From positions 1 to 64,000 of the forward strand of contig JAPOWH010000006.1 in assembly GCA_026707735.1 (NCBI GenBank): a stretch of DNA of 64,000 nt, written 5' to 3'. A program made the translations under genes and the position numbers. This stretch comes from Gammaproteobacteria bacterium. GTDB taxonomy: Bacteria; Pseudomonadota; Gammaproteobacteria; Pseudomonadales; Azotimanducaceae. The notes beneath the pieces were generated by a model. The model had not been told where the DNA came from, did no database searches, and saw only the letters and a list, made by a program, of their open reading frames with translations. This document shows positions 25,743-34,685 of the stretch, in pieces; within the stretch, counting starts at the first letter, position 1; every line of letters starts with the position of its first letter.

Positions 25743-27398
25743 ATGGCTAGCAAACTGCCACTGCCTAAGAATTACAGTCTGCAGCTGCTTCGAGGAGACA
25801 TCCTTGGGGGTGTAACCGCCACTGTAATTGCGCTACCCATCGCATTGGCGTTTGGCATTGCATCAGGGCTGGGAGCAATATCAGGATTGTATGGTGCGAT
25901 CGCGGTAGGTTTCTTCGCTGCTCTTTTTGGCGGGACCAACACCCAGATCTCCAAACCTACCGCCCCCATGACGGTTGCTATGGCGTTGGTTGTCACGACG
26001 TATGCGGATACGTTTGGAGAAGCATTCACGATAGTCACTATGGCTGGAATGATCCAGGTCTTGCTAGGGGCTACGCGGGTTGGACGCTACGTAGCTTATA
26101 CGCCTAGAGTCGTAGTGTCAGGGTTCATGTCTGCAATCGGTCTAATCGTAATGGTCATGCACGTTCTACCTCTCATGGGACTAGAACCCTCTAAAGGCGG
26201 CGCACTAGGAACGATCGCCGCTTTTCCTGACGCCATTGAAAATGTCAATTTTCAAGCTCTAGCCGTTGGAGGAGTAGCGCTCGCGGCCGCTATCCTATGG
26301 CCTTCCAAAATTGGCAAGTACCTTCCAGGCCCTGTAGTTGGAATAGTTGCCGGAACGCTGTTGAGCGTTTTCTGGCTGACGGATGTGCCAACAGTAGGTC
26401 AACTGCCTACCGGACTGCCAACGATTCAGCCCGAAATTCCCAATATTGCGTTTATATTGAACTCTCTCCAGCCGGCATTAATCCTTGGGTTGTTGGGATC
26501 GGTTGATAGTCTCATCACCTCGCTTGTGGCTGACACATTGACAGGTACTCGACACAAACCCAATCGAGAGCTGGTTGGACAGGGCATTGGAAATATTGCA
26601 TCCGGATTGATCGGAGGCCTGCCCTGCTCTGGGTCAACGGCTAGTACGGTCACAAACATTCAAGCTGGCGGCAGAACTAAGGTTTCCGGAGTTCTATACG
26701 CACTGCTAATGCTCGGACTCGTAATGGGATTGGGAAAGTATGTAGAGCCCATTCCACTTGCCGCTCTTGCAGCAGTTCTGATCAAAGTCGGCTGGGGGAT
26801 TATCGACTGGAGAATTGTGTCTCGAATTCACTTGATCAATCGGGCACAGCTGCTTGTATTCCTGTTGACTCTGAGCCTGACGATGTTCGTGGGATTGATT
26901 GTGGCGGTTGCCGTGGGTCTGATCGTTGCCTCAATGGCACATGCACGAACTCTGGAAAAGTTCGAACTCGATAGCGTAGTCTCGGTGCCTATACTTGATC
27001 AGGTGTTCTTCAAGGACAAGATCGATGCAAGCGAAATCGACCCGTACAGTGCTCGTGTCGGTATAGTTGCCCTAAAGGGCATATTTTCGGTTGCGTCCTC
27101 GTCGAATCTAGTTGAAGCAGTATCCAAGGATATACAGGATCACGAGGTAGTCATATTCGACTTTTCGGAAACGTCTTACTTAGATGATAGTGCGGCTATG
27201 GTTATTGAGCAACTTACCGAAGTAGCTATTCAAAACAAAACCGTATTTATCGTCGCATGTTTGCACGGACCAGTAAGTAAATCTCTGACATCGTTGGGTA
27301 TTCTCAGAAAGATTCCGGACGAACACATCGTTGACACCATGGACGAAGCAAGAAAACTAGCTCACGCACGCTTAACCGTTGATAAGCAGTTGGCATAG
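25743..27398 (+). CDS. SulP-family anion transporter with C-terminal STAS domain
   Basis: Inner-membrane SLC26/SulP carrier, 551 residues. The membrane part (about residues 1-400) opens with the family pattern GVTATVIALPIALAFGIASG and has the conserved TAPMTVAMALVVT and GGLPCSGSTASTVTN segments. The STAS domain (about 430-540) includes VVIFDFSETSYLDDSAAMVI. Substrates in the family are sulfate, bicarbonate and other anions, and sequence alone does not decide. Sulfate would suit the cysD-cysNC genes 20 kb away, but they are not linked in an operon. It diverges from the thioredoxin lipoprotein gene. Confidence 0.92.
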   Translation: MASKLPLPKNYSLQLLRGDILGGVTATVIALPIALAFGIASGLGAISGLYGAIAVGFFAALFGGTNTQISKPTAPMTVAMALVVTTYADTFGEAFTIVTMAGMIQVLLGATRVGRYVAYTPRVVVSGFMSAIGLIVMVMHVLPLMGLEPSKGGALGTIAAFPDAIENVNFQALAVGGVALAAAILWPSKIGKYLPGPVVGIVAGTLLSVFWLTDVPTVGQLPTGLPTIQPEIPNIAFILNSLQPALILGLLGSVDSLITSLVADTLTGTRHKPNRELVGQGIGNIASGLIGGLPCSGSTASTVTNIQAGGRTKVSGVLYALLMLGLVMGLGKYVEPIPLAALAAVLIKVGWGIIDWRIVSRIHLINRAQLLVFLLTLSLTMFVGLIVAVAVGLIVASMAHARTLEKFELDSVVSVPILDQVFFKDKIDASEIDPYSARVGIVALKGIFSVASSSNLVEAVSKDIQDHEVVIFDFSETSYLDDSAAMVIEQLTEVAIQNKTVFIVACLHGPVSKSLTSLGILRKIPDEHIVDTMDEARKLAHARLTVDKQLA

Positions 27399-27727
27399 CT
27401 TCGCATTTCTTGCATGCAGTCGTACAGGTTGTGACCAATGGCACACCGCATATTTGATTGCGTTGGGTGTATTTGTAGGCCTTGATGTGATCCAAGACAT
27501 CCTAGAGGCGTTTAAGAAACGCAAGTTTCCCGACTAGTACGGCTTTCCGACGAAGTCCATCAATTCTCTATCTACTTGCGTTGATTAGGGAGTCGAGACA
27601 ATCAACGGTTGGCTCAATTGTTTGTCCATTCTCGCTCGCCGATTTTTGCAATTTGCGGCAATAGCATGTGGGGCAAGATCGGATGGTGGGAGCCTCGATG
27701 GCCGGGGAATCCGCAAGACCTCATGGA
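27399..27727. other. Intergenic region before the MORN-like gene
   Basis: 329 bases with no supported gene. An 8-bp inverted repeat, CGTTGATT and AATCAACG with a 13-base loop, lies near 27580-27609. Its role is unknown. In-frame ATGs at 27668, 27683 and 27698 precede the chosen start of the next gene but would add residues before the signal peptide. Confidence 0.35.
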
Positions 27728-29629
27728 ATGAAATGCCGCTTCAAGCCACTCTTGTGCTCCGGGATTCTGATTGCTGGTCTAGCTAATTACGCAGTGTCTG
27801 AGAATCTTCACGATTCCGAAGACAGAGGTCCGCGAAACAAAGAGTCAATCCCCAAGCAGAACGATTATTGCCAAATCCATGCAAATGCGGTGCGGGAAGG
27901 TCAAGAACTCTTTGTTGAACTCTCAGACGCCATGCCAAAATTTGTCGGGATCGCAAGCGCAGGATTCCACGTAGCCAGCGGTACAGACGTGCATGAACCT
28001 CCCGATTCTGACTGTAGCGACTCGGCCGAGATAGATTCATGCTGGATTTCAATACATGGCGATTCCTTGGGTCCGATAGGGCGATACTCAAACACGACAG
28101 GGGCATCACTTTCCTTCGAAGGGCAATACGGATGCGTAAACCAAAGGCTTACAGGATCTGGAACCGCAACGTGGCGTTGGGTAACGCGCTGGGACTTGAG
28201 GATTGCAAGAGGAGAGGGGAAATGGCACAACGGAAGGCAGCAGGGTCGCTGGGTGTATCAGCTCTTTTCAGTTCCCTGTATTGGATTCACAGACAGCGAA
28301 TGTAGGTTGAGTGAGGAGAACATAGTCGCTTTAGAAGAATTTGAGGTTGGTCCGCCGTTCCAACAGCACAAAGTATCAACTTTTGAAGGTCGGTATCGGC
28401 AGGGAATCCAAGGGGGACTCTGGTTTGCGAACTTCAACAATCGCGATTCAGCAAGCATTCCCTATATCGACGGTAAGAAACACGGATCACAAACGTACAC
28501 CAAGACGACATTCGTAAATGCACAGATCAGCCAATTGTCCGATCACTACGAAATTCCTTGGATAAAGGGCAAGAAGGATGGTCATCAAGTCAAGACGAGC
28601 TGGAATGGCGATCGAGAGGAAATTCATTGGTTAAATGGAAAGAAGCACGGCGAGTACATATACAGTTGGTCGACAGGAGAACGTGAAACCGTGCCATGGA
28701 TCGATGGAAGACAACATGGAACCTCGGTCATAACCTGGCCCGACGGAAGTCATCTAACAACTCTCTATGAGGAGGGAAAGAAAATCGGCTATGAAACCAT
28801 GAATTTGTTGCCGCAGCTCGGTCCGGACGTTGTCAGCTTGCGCGCCAAAGACATCGAAAAGAAACTAAAAAATGGTGAGGTGCACACAATCAGAGGCGAC
28901 AGGACTATTAGACGCAAAATCCACGGTGTGCAACACGGCTTGTCTATGTTCTACACGGAATGGGGGCTGCGTGCATATTTGTTCTACCAGCAAGGAAAGT
29001 GGAATGGCACACATGCTATAGATAGGGGATATGGACGTTTTGAAGGATTACGGGTTGAAGGAGAGTTATACGGCGTTTCAGTCTTTCAGGCTAACGATGG
29101 CTATAGGCGAGAAACGCCTGGCGAGGGTTACTGGCCACATGGTCTGGTAGTCGAAACGATGGCGAACGGAAACTATCGAAGCCTCCTTGGCCATGTAGAA
29201 CGAAAGGGGATGCATGGGCCAAGCACGCGATGTTGGTACGACGACATCCCCTGGGCGAATGATGAAATGCAAGGACTTGAAGTGTTTACTTGGCCTGATG
29301 GAGGTACAGCTATAGGTACTTGGAAATATGTTTCATGGCACGGGCCCATATCAACAGAACGACCAAACGGCCTCTGTTTAGAGACCATATATGCGAATGG
29401 CAGGAAGACTGGGATCGAAATACAAACACAAACAAATGGCTACACTGCACACATTCCAGTGCGCCATCGCTGGGTCGACGGAAATATTGTCGTTTACCGG
29501 CCCGATGGCAGCCGTCGAGAAATCCCTTACGATTCTGGTAAGAGGCACGGTGTCGTGTACGACATTTACGCTAACGGTGACAAAGTACCAGTAGAGGAAT
29601 ACGAGAATGGTGCGCCTGTTCTTCCCTAA
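27728..29629 (+). CDS. Secreted MORN/YwqK-type repeat protein
   Basis: 633 residues from the ATG at 27728, which heads a signal peptide (MKCRFKPLLCSGILIAGLANYA). After a Cys-containing N-terminal region, the protein is a series of about 23-residue units built on G-x-x-x-G and Y/W-x-x-G/D (GKKHGSQTYT, GKKDGHQVKTSW, GKKHGEYIYSW, GRQHGTSVITWPDGS, GKRHGVVYDIYANGD). These match MORN or YwqK-like beta-hairpin repeats, which usually mediate binding and carry no catalysis. A beta-rich extracytoplasmic structure is inferred. No linked partner is obvious. It is convergent with an EF-hand protein gene. Confidence 0.8.
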   Translation: MKCRFKPLLCSGILIAGLANYAVSENLHDSEDRGPRNKESIPKQNDYCQIHANAVREGQELFVELSDAMPKFVGIASAGFHVASGTDVHEPPDSDCSDSAEIDSCWISIHGDSLGPIGRYSNTTGASLSFEGQYGCVNQRLTGSGTATWRWVTRWDLRIARGEGKWHNGRQQGRWVYQLFSVPCIGFTDSECRLSEENIVALEEFEVGPPFQQHKVSTFEGRYRQGIQGGLWFANFNNRDSASIPYIDGKKHGSQTYTKTTFVNAQISQLSDHYEIPWIKGKKDGHQVKTSWNGDREEIHWLNGKKHGEYIYSWSTGERETVPWIDGRQHGTSVITWPDGSHLTTLYEEGKKIGYETMNLLPQLGPDVVSLRAKDIEKKLKNGEVHTIRGDRTIRRKIHGVQHGLSMFYTEWGLRAYLFYQQGKWNGTHAIDRGYGRFEGLRVEGELYGVSVFQANDGYRRETPGEGYWPHGLVVETMANGNYRSLLGHVERKGMHGPSTRCWYDDIPWANDEMQGLEVFTWPDGGTAIGTWKYVSWHGPISTERPNGLCLETIYANGRKTGIEIQTQTNGYTAHIPVRHRWVDGNIVVYRPDGSRREIPYDSGKRHGVVYDIYANGDKVPVEEYENGAPVLP

Positions 29630-30024
29630 ACCTTTTTGACAGAAACACGGCACTGACATAGAAAGACTTGCCGATTGCTGAACGTGTCGTAAATTGCCGA
29701 TGCTGCGCGATCGTTTGTCGGTTTGGTGCCCGACGTATTCTCTAACTAAGGGAATTTTCTATAGATATGCGTATCTTCTGAGAGACAACTTTGGCGCGTC
29801 CTCTCTTTCCTCGAGTTTCGCACATGATGCAATCCTTTAACACTCAAGACCGGGGCTAGGACTTCACATTAACGAATGGACAAGCGTTGGGGGCTGCTGA
29901 TAGTTAATCATGTAATCCCCAACGCTTGTCCGTTGATATGCAAAGGATTAGATCCGTATACCTATCGCTTCGATCCAATCTCCAAGGTTGCTGATTCCCA
30001 TTGTGGAGGTACCAATGAACTCAG
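29630..30024. other. Intergenic region between convergent MORN-like and EF-hand genes
   Basis: 395 bases without a supported gene. Apart from the long inverted repeat at 29878-29931, listed separately, I see no structure. It must contain the transcription ends of both genes. Confidence 0.4.
29878..29931. repeat. Perfect 15-bp inverted repeat with 24-base loop
   Basis: GGACAAGCGTTGGGG (29878-29892) pairs perfectly with CCCCAACGCTTGTCC (29917-29931). The location between two convergent genes suits a bidirectional terminator, but neither side has a T-tract and the loop is long. A REP/MITE-like repeat or a protein-binding site is equally possible. I noticed no second copy in the window. Confidence 0.7.
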
Positions 30025-30573
30025 CTACTTGACAAGTTCCTTACGAGTAACCACGCCATCGCTGTTGGCATCCATGCGCTCGAATCTTTGAGTCAATCTC
30101 TGTTCCAGAGCTTCTGGATCCGCCTCAGCCCTCTCCTTCAAGCGTCGTTTGAAACCATTTGTAAATTCTTCGAGGCTCACTTCATCGTTGCTATCGCTAT
30201 CAATAGCTTCGAACCAACTATCGGCGCTGGATCCGCGGGCTTCTTTCTCACTCCTTTCACGAGAACTAACGAATTCTTCAAGAGTCAGGGCATCGTCTCC
30301 ATCGGAGTCCATGGCCATGAATCGCGCCGTTGCCCCCCTTCGGAGTCGAGTAGTCTCTTCTTCAGTTCCCTGACCACGAGCTCCGCGAACGTGGTGGCCA
30401 ATGAATTCTCTACGGCTCACTTGGTCGTCGCCATCACGGTCCAGCGTACTGAACACGTCTTCAATAGATTCCTTGGAGTTGGCATCGTCTTTTTCTTGCT
30501 CTTCTGCCGCGTGCGCGGTTACGAGGCAAAAAGGAACCAAGAGTGCAATCAATACTTTCGTGAATTTCTTCAT
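30025..30573 (-). CDS. Secreted EF-hand calcium-binding protein (four loops)
   Basis: 182 residues with a signal peptide (MKKFTKVLIALLVPFCLVTAHA, cleaved before AEEQ). Four canonical 12-residue EF loops are readable: DRDGDDQVSRRE, DSDGDDALTLEE, DSDSNDEVSLEE and DANSDGVVTRKE, each ending in the Glu ligand. The protein is therefore probably a periplasmic or secreted calmodulin-like calcium binder. The first two and last two loops form pairs. Its partner is unknown. A GAGGA lies about nine bases before the ATG. A second EF-hand protein of different layout is encoded at 38.99 kb. Confidence 0.9.
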   Translation of the reverse strand: MKKFTKVLIALLVPFCLVTAHAAEEQEKDDANSKESIEDVFSTLDRDGDDQVSRREFIGHHVRGARGQGTEEETTRLRRGATARFMAMDSDGDDALTLEEFVSSRERSEKEARGSSADSWFEAIDSDSNDEVSLEEFTNGFKRRLKERAEADPEALEQRLTQRFERMDANSDGVVTRKELVK

Positions 30574-30909
30574 TTCTGATAGTCCTCAATGTGGTGTTTA
30601 ACAGCAATTACAACCTTGCTACGTACGGTTTGCATGAATCCGTCAAATTTCTAACAAATTTTGCGTAAGCGCATCTACGCGACAGCTAGAGTCAAACAAT
30701 TTCGGTTTTGCTTCTAGTCAAGTTTAGTGACCCAGTTTGTGGTTCTCAATTGGAATAGCTTCGCCCTACAGATTGCCCTCTCCCAGTATTCTTGTTTCGG
30801 CGTTGAATTAATGAGGCGGCGCAGTAGGTTTCACCGTGCGAGCTAATCTTGTGTGCAATTCGATAACATAGACAAACTCCTGTAAACAACGAAGGGTGCG
30901 TTCGCTGCT
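30574..30909. other. Divergent intergenic region before the molybdenum hydroxylase genes
   Basis: 336 bases, AT-richer than the flanking genes, with no supported gene. It must hold divergent promoters for the EF-hand gene and the hydroxylase pair. No clear -35/-10 pair stood out. Confidence 0.35.
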
Positions 30910-31389
30910 ATGAATTTGCGAGTTAACGGGGTTACACACGATCTCGGCGGAATAGACCCGCAAACACCACTTTTGTGGGTATTGCGGGATCATCTCAATC
31001 TTGTCGGGACCAAGTATGGATGCGGTATTAGCCAATGCGGAGCATGTACGGTGCTGCTGGATGGAGAGGCCATGAAGTCCTGTCTTTACCCGGTATCCGC
31101 GGTTGGGTCCGCCGAGGTTACAACCATTGAGGGATTGGCTGGAAGGAACGGCGAACTCAATTCACTTCAGAAAGCTTGGGTCGAGCTCGACGTAGCTCAG
31201 TGCGGCTATTGTCAGTCAGGACAAATCATGGCTGCCGAAGCCTTGCTACGTTCCAATCCGAATCCCAGCGACTCAGACATCGACGAAGCAATGGAGTCCA
31301 ACCTGTGCCGTTGCGGTACGTACATACGAATAAAGAACGCGGTGAAAGTAGCTGCGAAGAGAAACTCGGTCGACGAGATAGGAGGCTGA
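30910..31389 (+). CDS. (2Fe-2S) small subunit of a xanthine-dehydrogenase-family molybdenum hydroxylase
   Basis: 159 residues with both iron-sulfur sites of the family: the plant-ferredoxin-type cluster (GCGISQCGACTVLLDG, residues about 37-52) and the C-terminal helical cluster domain (QCGYCQSGQIM and NLCRCGTYIRI). It transfers electrons from the molybdenum subunit encoded next door. The two-subunit make-up without an FAD subunit resembles isoquinoline 1-oxidoreductase (IorAB) or aldehyde oxidoreductases that pass electrons to a membrane or cytochrome acceptor. The stop lies one base before the GTG of the large subunit. Confidence 0.92.
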   Translation: MNLRVNGVTHDLGGIDPQTPLLWVLRDHLNLVGTKYGCGISQCGACTVLLDGEAMKSCLYPVSAVGSAEVTTIEGLAGRNGELNSLQKAWVELDVAQCGYCQSGQIMAAEALLRSNPNPSDSDIDEAMESNLCRCGTYIRIKNAVKVAAKRNSVDEIGG

Positions 31390-31390
31390 C

Positions 31391-33667
31391 GTGGGAAAGC
31401 TTGACTACACGGGAATATCCGAAATCGTCGCTGCAGTTACGGGCGAACGCCAACTTGATGACCGTGTTGGCGCTGCTGAGGTTGTAAAACTCGACCGCAG
31501 AGAATTCTTGAAGCTAACAGGCGTGATGGGAGGAGGACTGATGCTGGCTTTTGCTGCACCTCGAGCATTCGCGCAAAACGGCACCTTTCAACCAAATGGT
31601 TACATTCGAATAGATCAGTCTGGAATTCTCTTGTATGCAAAGAATCCAGAAATTGGTCAAGGCGTAAAGACATCACTGCCCATGATTGTCGCTGAAGAAC
31701 TCGACGCGGCTTGGAACGACGTAGAAGTCGTTCAGTCTCCCATTAACCAATCAGTCTACGGAGCGCAATTTGCTGGTGGGTCGATGTCGATCCCAATGAA
31801 TTATCAACCCCTTCGGCAGGCGGGAGCGACCGCTCGAACCATGATGGTTCAGGCAGCAGCGAAACGATGGGGCGTTGACTCAGCAAGTCTCACGACGCAG
31901 GATAGTCACGTCATTCAAACTGCAACTGGCAACAAACTTTCATACATGGACTTAGCCGGAGAGGCGGCACAGTTGGACGTTCCTAATGAGAACGACGTAA
32001 CGCTAAAGGATCCTAAGGATTTCCGATTGTTGGGAAACCGCATTACAGGTGTCGACAATGAGTCACTCGTACGTGGAGAGGCCTTGTTCGGAACCGATAC
32101 GATTCTCCCAGGCATGAAGTACGCTGTTTACCACAAGTGTCCGGCGATTGGTGGAACAGTCAAATCTGCAAATATTGAAGAGATCAAGAAAATGCCTGGT
32201 GTAGTGGACGCATTTGCATTGGATGGCAAGGGTTCAGCAATGGAACTTCTTCCCGGTGTCGCCATTGTTGCAGACAGCACTTGGGAGGCAATAAATGCAA
32301 AGCGCGCCTTGCGAGTTGAATGGGACGAGACCGACGCGTCGAAAGACAGTTGGACGGACGCAAGCAATGAGGCAGAGCGATTGAGACACGAAGACGGACG
32401 GCGCGTCGCGAATTTTGGAGATTTTGACGCCGCATTTGCGTCAAGCAAGTCTCAAGTCAGCAGCTTTTATCAATACCACTTTGTAAGCCATGCACCCATG
32501 GAGCCGCAGAACTGCACTGCGTCATTCAAGGACGGCGCGTTGGAGCTGTGGGCGCCCACTCAGACTCCAGGTTCGGCAATCGGAATGGCCGCAAGGGTTT
32601 GCGGCATTCAACCAAACAGAGTCGCGCTGCACCAATTGCGGTGTGGGGGTGGATTTGGTCGTAGGTTGTATAACGACTTCGTGTGCGAAGCATCAGCCAT
32701 CGCGCAACACGTGGATGGTCCAGTTAAGTTGCAGTGGACCCGCGAGGACGATCTTGCTTACGACCTTTTCCGCGCAGGTGGATTCCACCAAATGGATGGA
32801 AGCGTAGATTCCCAGGGAAAGATCAGCGGGTGGCGCAATCGATTCATTACTTTCGAGGTTGGCGGAACACCTGTTAGCAGCATGAATAGGGGAGTTTATC
32901 CAGGCGGTCTGCTGCAAAACGTTCGTGCAGAACAGGTTGGCTTGCAATGGTCACATCGGTGTGCCGCATGGCGAGCACCCAACGCGAATGTCTTTGCCTT
33001 TGTCGTCGGCAGCTTTGTTCATGAACTTGCCCATGCAGCGGGACGAGACCATCTTGAAGTTCTTCTCGAAACGTTTGGTGAACCACGGCCAATGGGAGGT
33101 GGAATGCATACTGGTCGTGCGGCGAACGTAATAAGGCTTGCAGCCCAAAAGGCAGGATGGGGTAGGGATCTACCCCAGGGACGTGGCTTGGGTGTAGCGT
33201 TCTACTACAGTCACCAGGGCCATATAGCTGAAGTTGCGGAAGTCAGCGTCGGAGAAGTTGAGGGGACCACAAAGAATCGACGCGGTGATTCAGTCGACCG
33301 AAGGAAAGTGACCGTGCACAAAGTTACCGTGGCATCCGATGTCGGACCGATCATCAATCTGAGTGGTGCAGAAAACCAAGTTGAAGGCTCCGTTGTAGAT
33401 GCACTGTCAACAATGATGGATCTATCGGTGACCTTTGAAAATGGCAGGATTCAGCAGAACAACTTCGACAGCTACAAAATGCTTCGAATGCCTTCGACGC
33501 CGGAAGTTGCAACACATTTCGTTGAACCAGGCGAAAACAGACCTACTGGTCTCGGCGAACCAGTCTTCCCACCACTGGCACCGGCAGTTTGCAATGCCAT
33601 CTTCGCTGCTTGCGGCCGTCGCGTCAAGACAATGCCCATTAGCGAAGAAGGCTTCTATATCGCGTAG
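31391..33667 (+). CDS. Molybdopterin-binding large subunit, IorB-like, Tat-exported
   Basis: 758 residues, xanthine dehydrogenase family. A twin-arginine signal is embedded at about residues 35-60 (DRREFLKLTG, then a hydrophobic stretch ending AFA), placing the enzyme in the periplasm, as for IorB-type enzymes. Molybdopterin-domain motifs include GQGVKTSLPMIVAEEL, RCGGGFGRR and GLGEPVFPPLAPAVCNAI. The GTG at 31391 has AGGAGG eight bases upstream. Substrate unknown: an aldehyde or N-heterocycle is the family expectation. No cofactor-insertion gene adjoins the pair. Confidence 0.9.
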   Translation: MGKLDYTGISEIVAAVTGERQLDDRVGAAEVVKLDRREFLKLTGVMGGGLMLAFAAPRAFAQNGTFQPNGYIRIDQSGILLYAKNPEIGQGVKTSLPMIVAEELDAAWNDVEVVQSPINQSVYGAQFAGGSMSIPMNYQPLRQAGATARTMMVQAAAKRWGVDSASLTTQDSHVIQTATGNKLSYMDLAGEAAQLDVPNENDVTLKDPKDFRLLGNRITGVDNESLVRGEALFGTDTILPGMKYAVYHKCPAIGGTVKSANIEEIKKMPGVVDAFALDGKGSAMELLPGVAIVADSTWEAINAKRALRVEWDETDASKDSWTDASNEAERLRHEDGRRVANFGDFDAAFASSKSQVSSFYQYHFVSHAPMEPQNCTASFKDGALELWAPTQTPGSAIGMAARVCGIQPNRVALHQLRCGGGFGRRLYNDFVCEASAIAQHVDGPVKLQWTREDDLAYDLFRAGGFHQMDGSVDSQGKISGWRNRFITFEVGGTPVSSMNRGVYPGGLLQNVRAEQVGLQWSHRCAAWRAPNANVFAFVVGSFVHELAHAAGRDHLEVLLETFGEPRPMGGGMHTGRAANVIRLAAQKAGWGRDLPQGRGLGVAFYYSHQGHIAEVAEVSVGEVEGTTKNRRGDSVDRRKVTVHKVTVASDVGPIINLSGAENQVEGSVVDALSTMMDLSVTFENGRIQQNNFDSYKMLRMPSTPEVATHFVEPGENRPTGLGEPVFPPLAPAVCNAIFAACGRRVKTMPISEEGFYIA

Positions 33668-33677
33668 ATCTAACTGA

Positions 33678-33710
33678 GTTTCAAGCCAGACTCTGTGCCT
33701 GGCTTGAAAC
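33678..33710 (+). terminator. Probable stem-loop terminator after the molybdenum hydroxylase genes
   Basis: A perfect 12-bp stem, GTTTCAAGCCAG and CTGGCTTGAAAC, with a 9-base loop starts 11 bases after the stop of the large subunit. There is no T-run, so it may terminate weakly or protect the 3' end. Confidence 0.6.
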
Positions 33711-33925
33711 CATTCGCTAGGTGGACAAGCACACGGCCCAATCTAACTCCGAGCGTTTTGGCCTGCACAGCACTCAATGCTTTGGTGCATTTCCGGCAAT
33801 GTGTAAGTCACCTAATGTTGGTTGAGGGAAAGTAACCACCCGAAACTCTCCGCGTGAACGCCGATTAGGCCTATTTTTTGAGCAGTTGAACGTCAGCCGC
33901 AGCTGTTCTTTAAGTGCAAATGTTC

Positions 33926-34177
33926 TTATTTTGGAAAAGCGACGAGCGTAGCCTTGTTTCCTACCAACATGAATACTTGTCCAGTACAAGGTTGGTAGAT
34001 ATAGCTAACCGGTTGTTGGTCTCCACCATTCTCTAGCACCCAGTTGTTGTTGCACTCGGCAACGCGAGTTGGGTCTGCAGAAATAACCTTGGATCCTGCA
34101 ATTAGGGCAAGCATCCCTATCAGGAAACCAGCGGATATGTAGGCGATGGGCCGAAGAAGTCTTCGTTTGGATTGCAT
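33926..34177 (-). CDS. Small exported hypothetical protein with two cysteines
   Basis: 83 residues, not recognised. A basic start (MQSKRRLLRP) is followed by a hydrophobic segment (about residues 12-31) typical of a signal or anchor. A short extracytoplasmic part follows, with two Cys (AECNNNW and QPCTGQV), perhaps disulfide-linked. The ATG at 34177 is chosen because the 17 residues added by an upstream start do not look like a signal. It stands alone, between the hydroxylase terminator and the toxin-antitoxin promoter region, and could be a chance frame. Confidence 0.5.
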   Translation of the reverse strand: MQSKRRLLRPIAYISAGFLIGMLALIAGSKVISADPTRVAECNNNWVLENGGDQQPVSYIYQPCTGQVFMLVGNKATLVAFPK

Positions 34178-34365
34178 AGTGGTCTCAATCGGAGTGAAAC
34201 AATTGCTTAGACCAACACTAGCGACCATCGGTTCAAGGGACGTGTAGGGGATGAAAAAGCTATAGTTGTTAGGTAATTGGATGGCATTCTCTTGAATTGG
34301 TGTGAGTGGCTACAAAGAACTATTGAATTCCTTCAGGTCGCGGAGCTTGAATGATCTCAATGATT

Positions 34366-34397
34366 GTATTGATTTCAAATTAATCAATACCTACAAT
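34366..34397 (+). promoter_or_regulatory. Toxin-antitoxin promoter overlapped by an inverted-repeat operator
   Basis: GTATTGATT (34366-34374) and AATCAATAC (34382-34390) form a perfect 9-bp inverted repeat with a 7-base spacer. The putative -35 TTGATT (34369-34374) lies inside the left arm. TACAAT (34392-34397) follows 17 bases later as the -10. This is the layout expected for autorepression by a ribbon-helix-helix antitoxin. Confidence 0.65.
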
Positions 34398-34427
34398 TGG
34401 TCTTTTCACTATAGAGAGTAAGAGCGC

Positions 34428-34673
34428 GTGGCGAGTATCACTATCCGTAACCTGGACGACGAAGTAAAGACGCGGCTACGTGTACGTGCCGCGCAACACA
34501 ATCGATCCATGGAGGAGGAAGCGCGTCTAATCTTGAGTGAGGCGGTGTACGTTGAGAGACAAGAGCCGACCAACCTCACAGCGTTTACACGCGAGTGTTT
34601 TGCGCACATCGGAGGAGTCGAATTGGATCTCCCAAAGCGTGATGCCATGCGTGAACCTCCGAGATTCTCTTAG
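34428..34673 (+). CDS. FitA/VapB-type ribbon-helix-helix antitoxin
   Basis: 81 residues from a GTG. The N-terminal half is an Arc-like ribbon-helix-helix DNA-binding domain of the FitA type (ASITIRNLDDEVKTRLRVRA, then HNRSMEEEARLIL). The C-terminal tail presumably blocks the toxin active site. The PIN-domain toxin gene starts 12 bases downstream, and a perfect inverted repeat overlaps the promoter, so this is a self-regulated type II toxin-antitoxin operon. The module could be chromosomal or recently acquired. Confidence 0.92.
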   Translation: MASITIRNLDDEVKTRLRVRAAQHNRSMEEEARLILSEAVYVERQEPTNLTAFTRECFAHIGGVELDLPKRDAMREPPRFS

Positions 34674-34685
34674 GACGCTGCAAAC

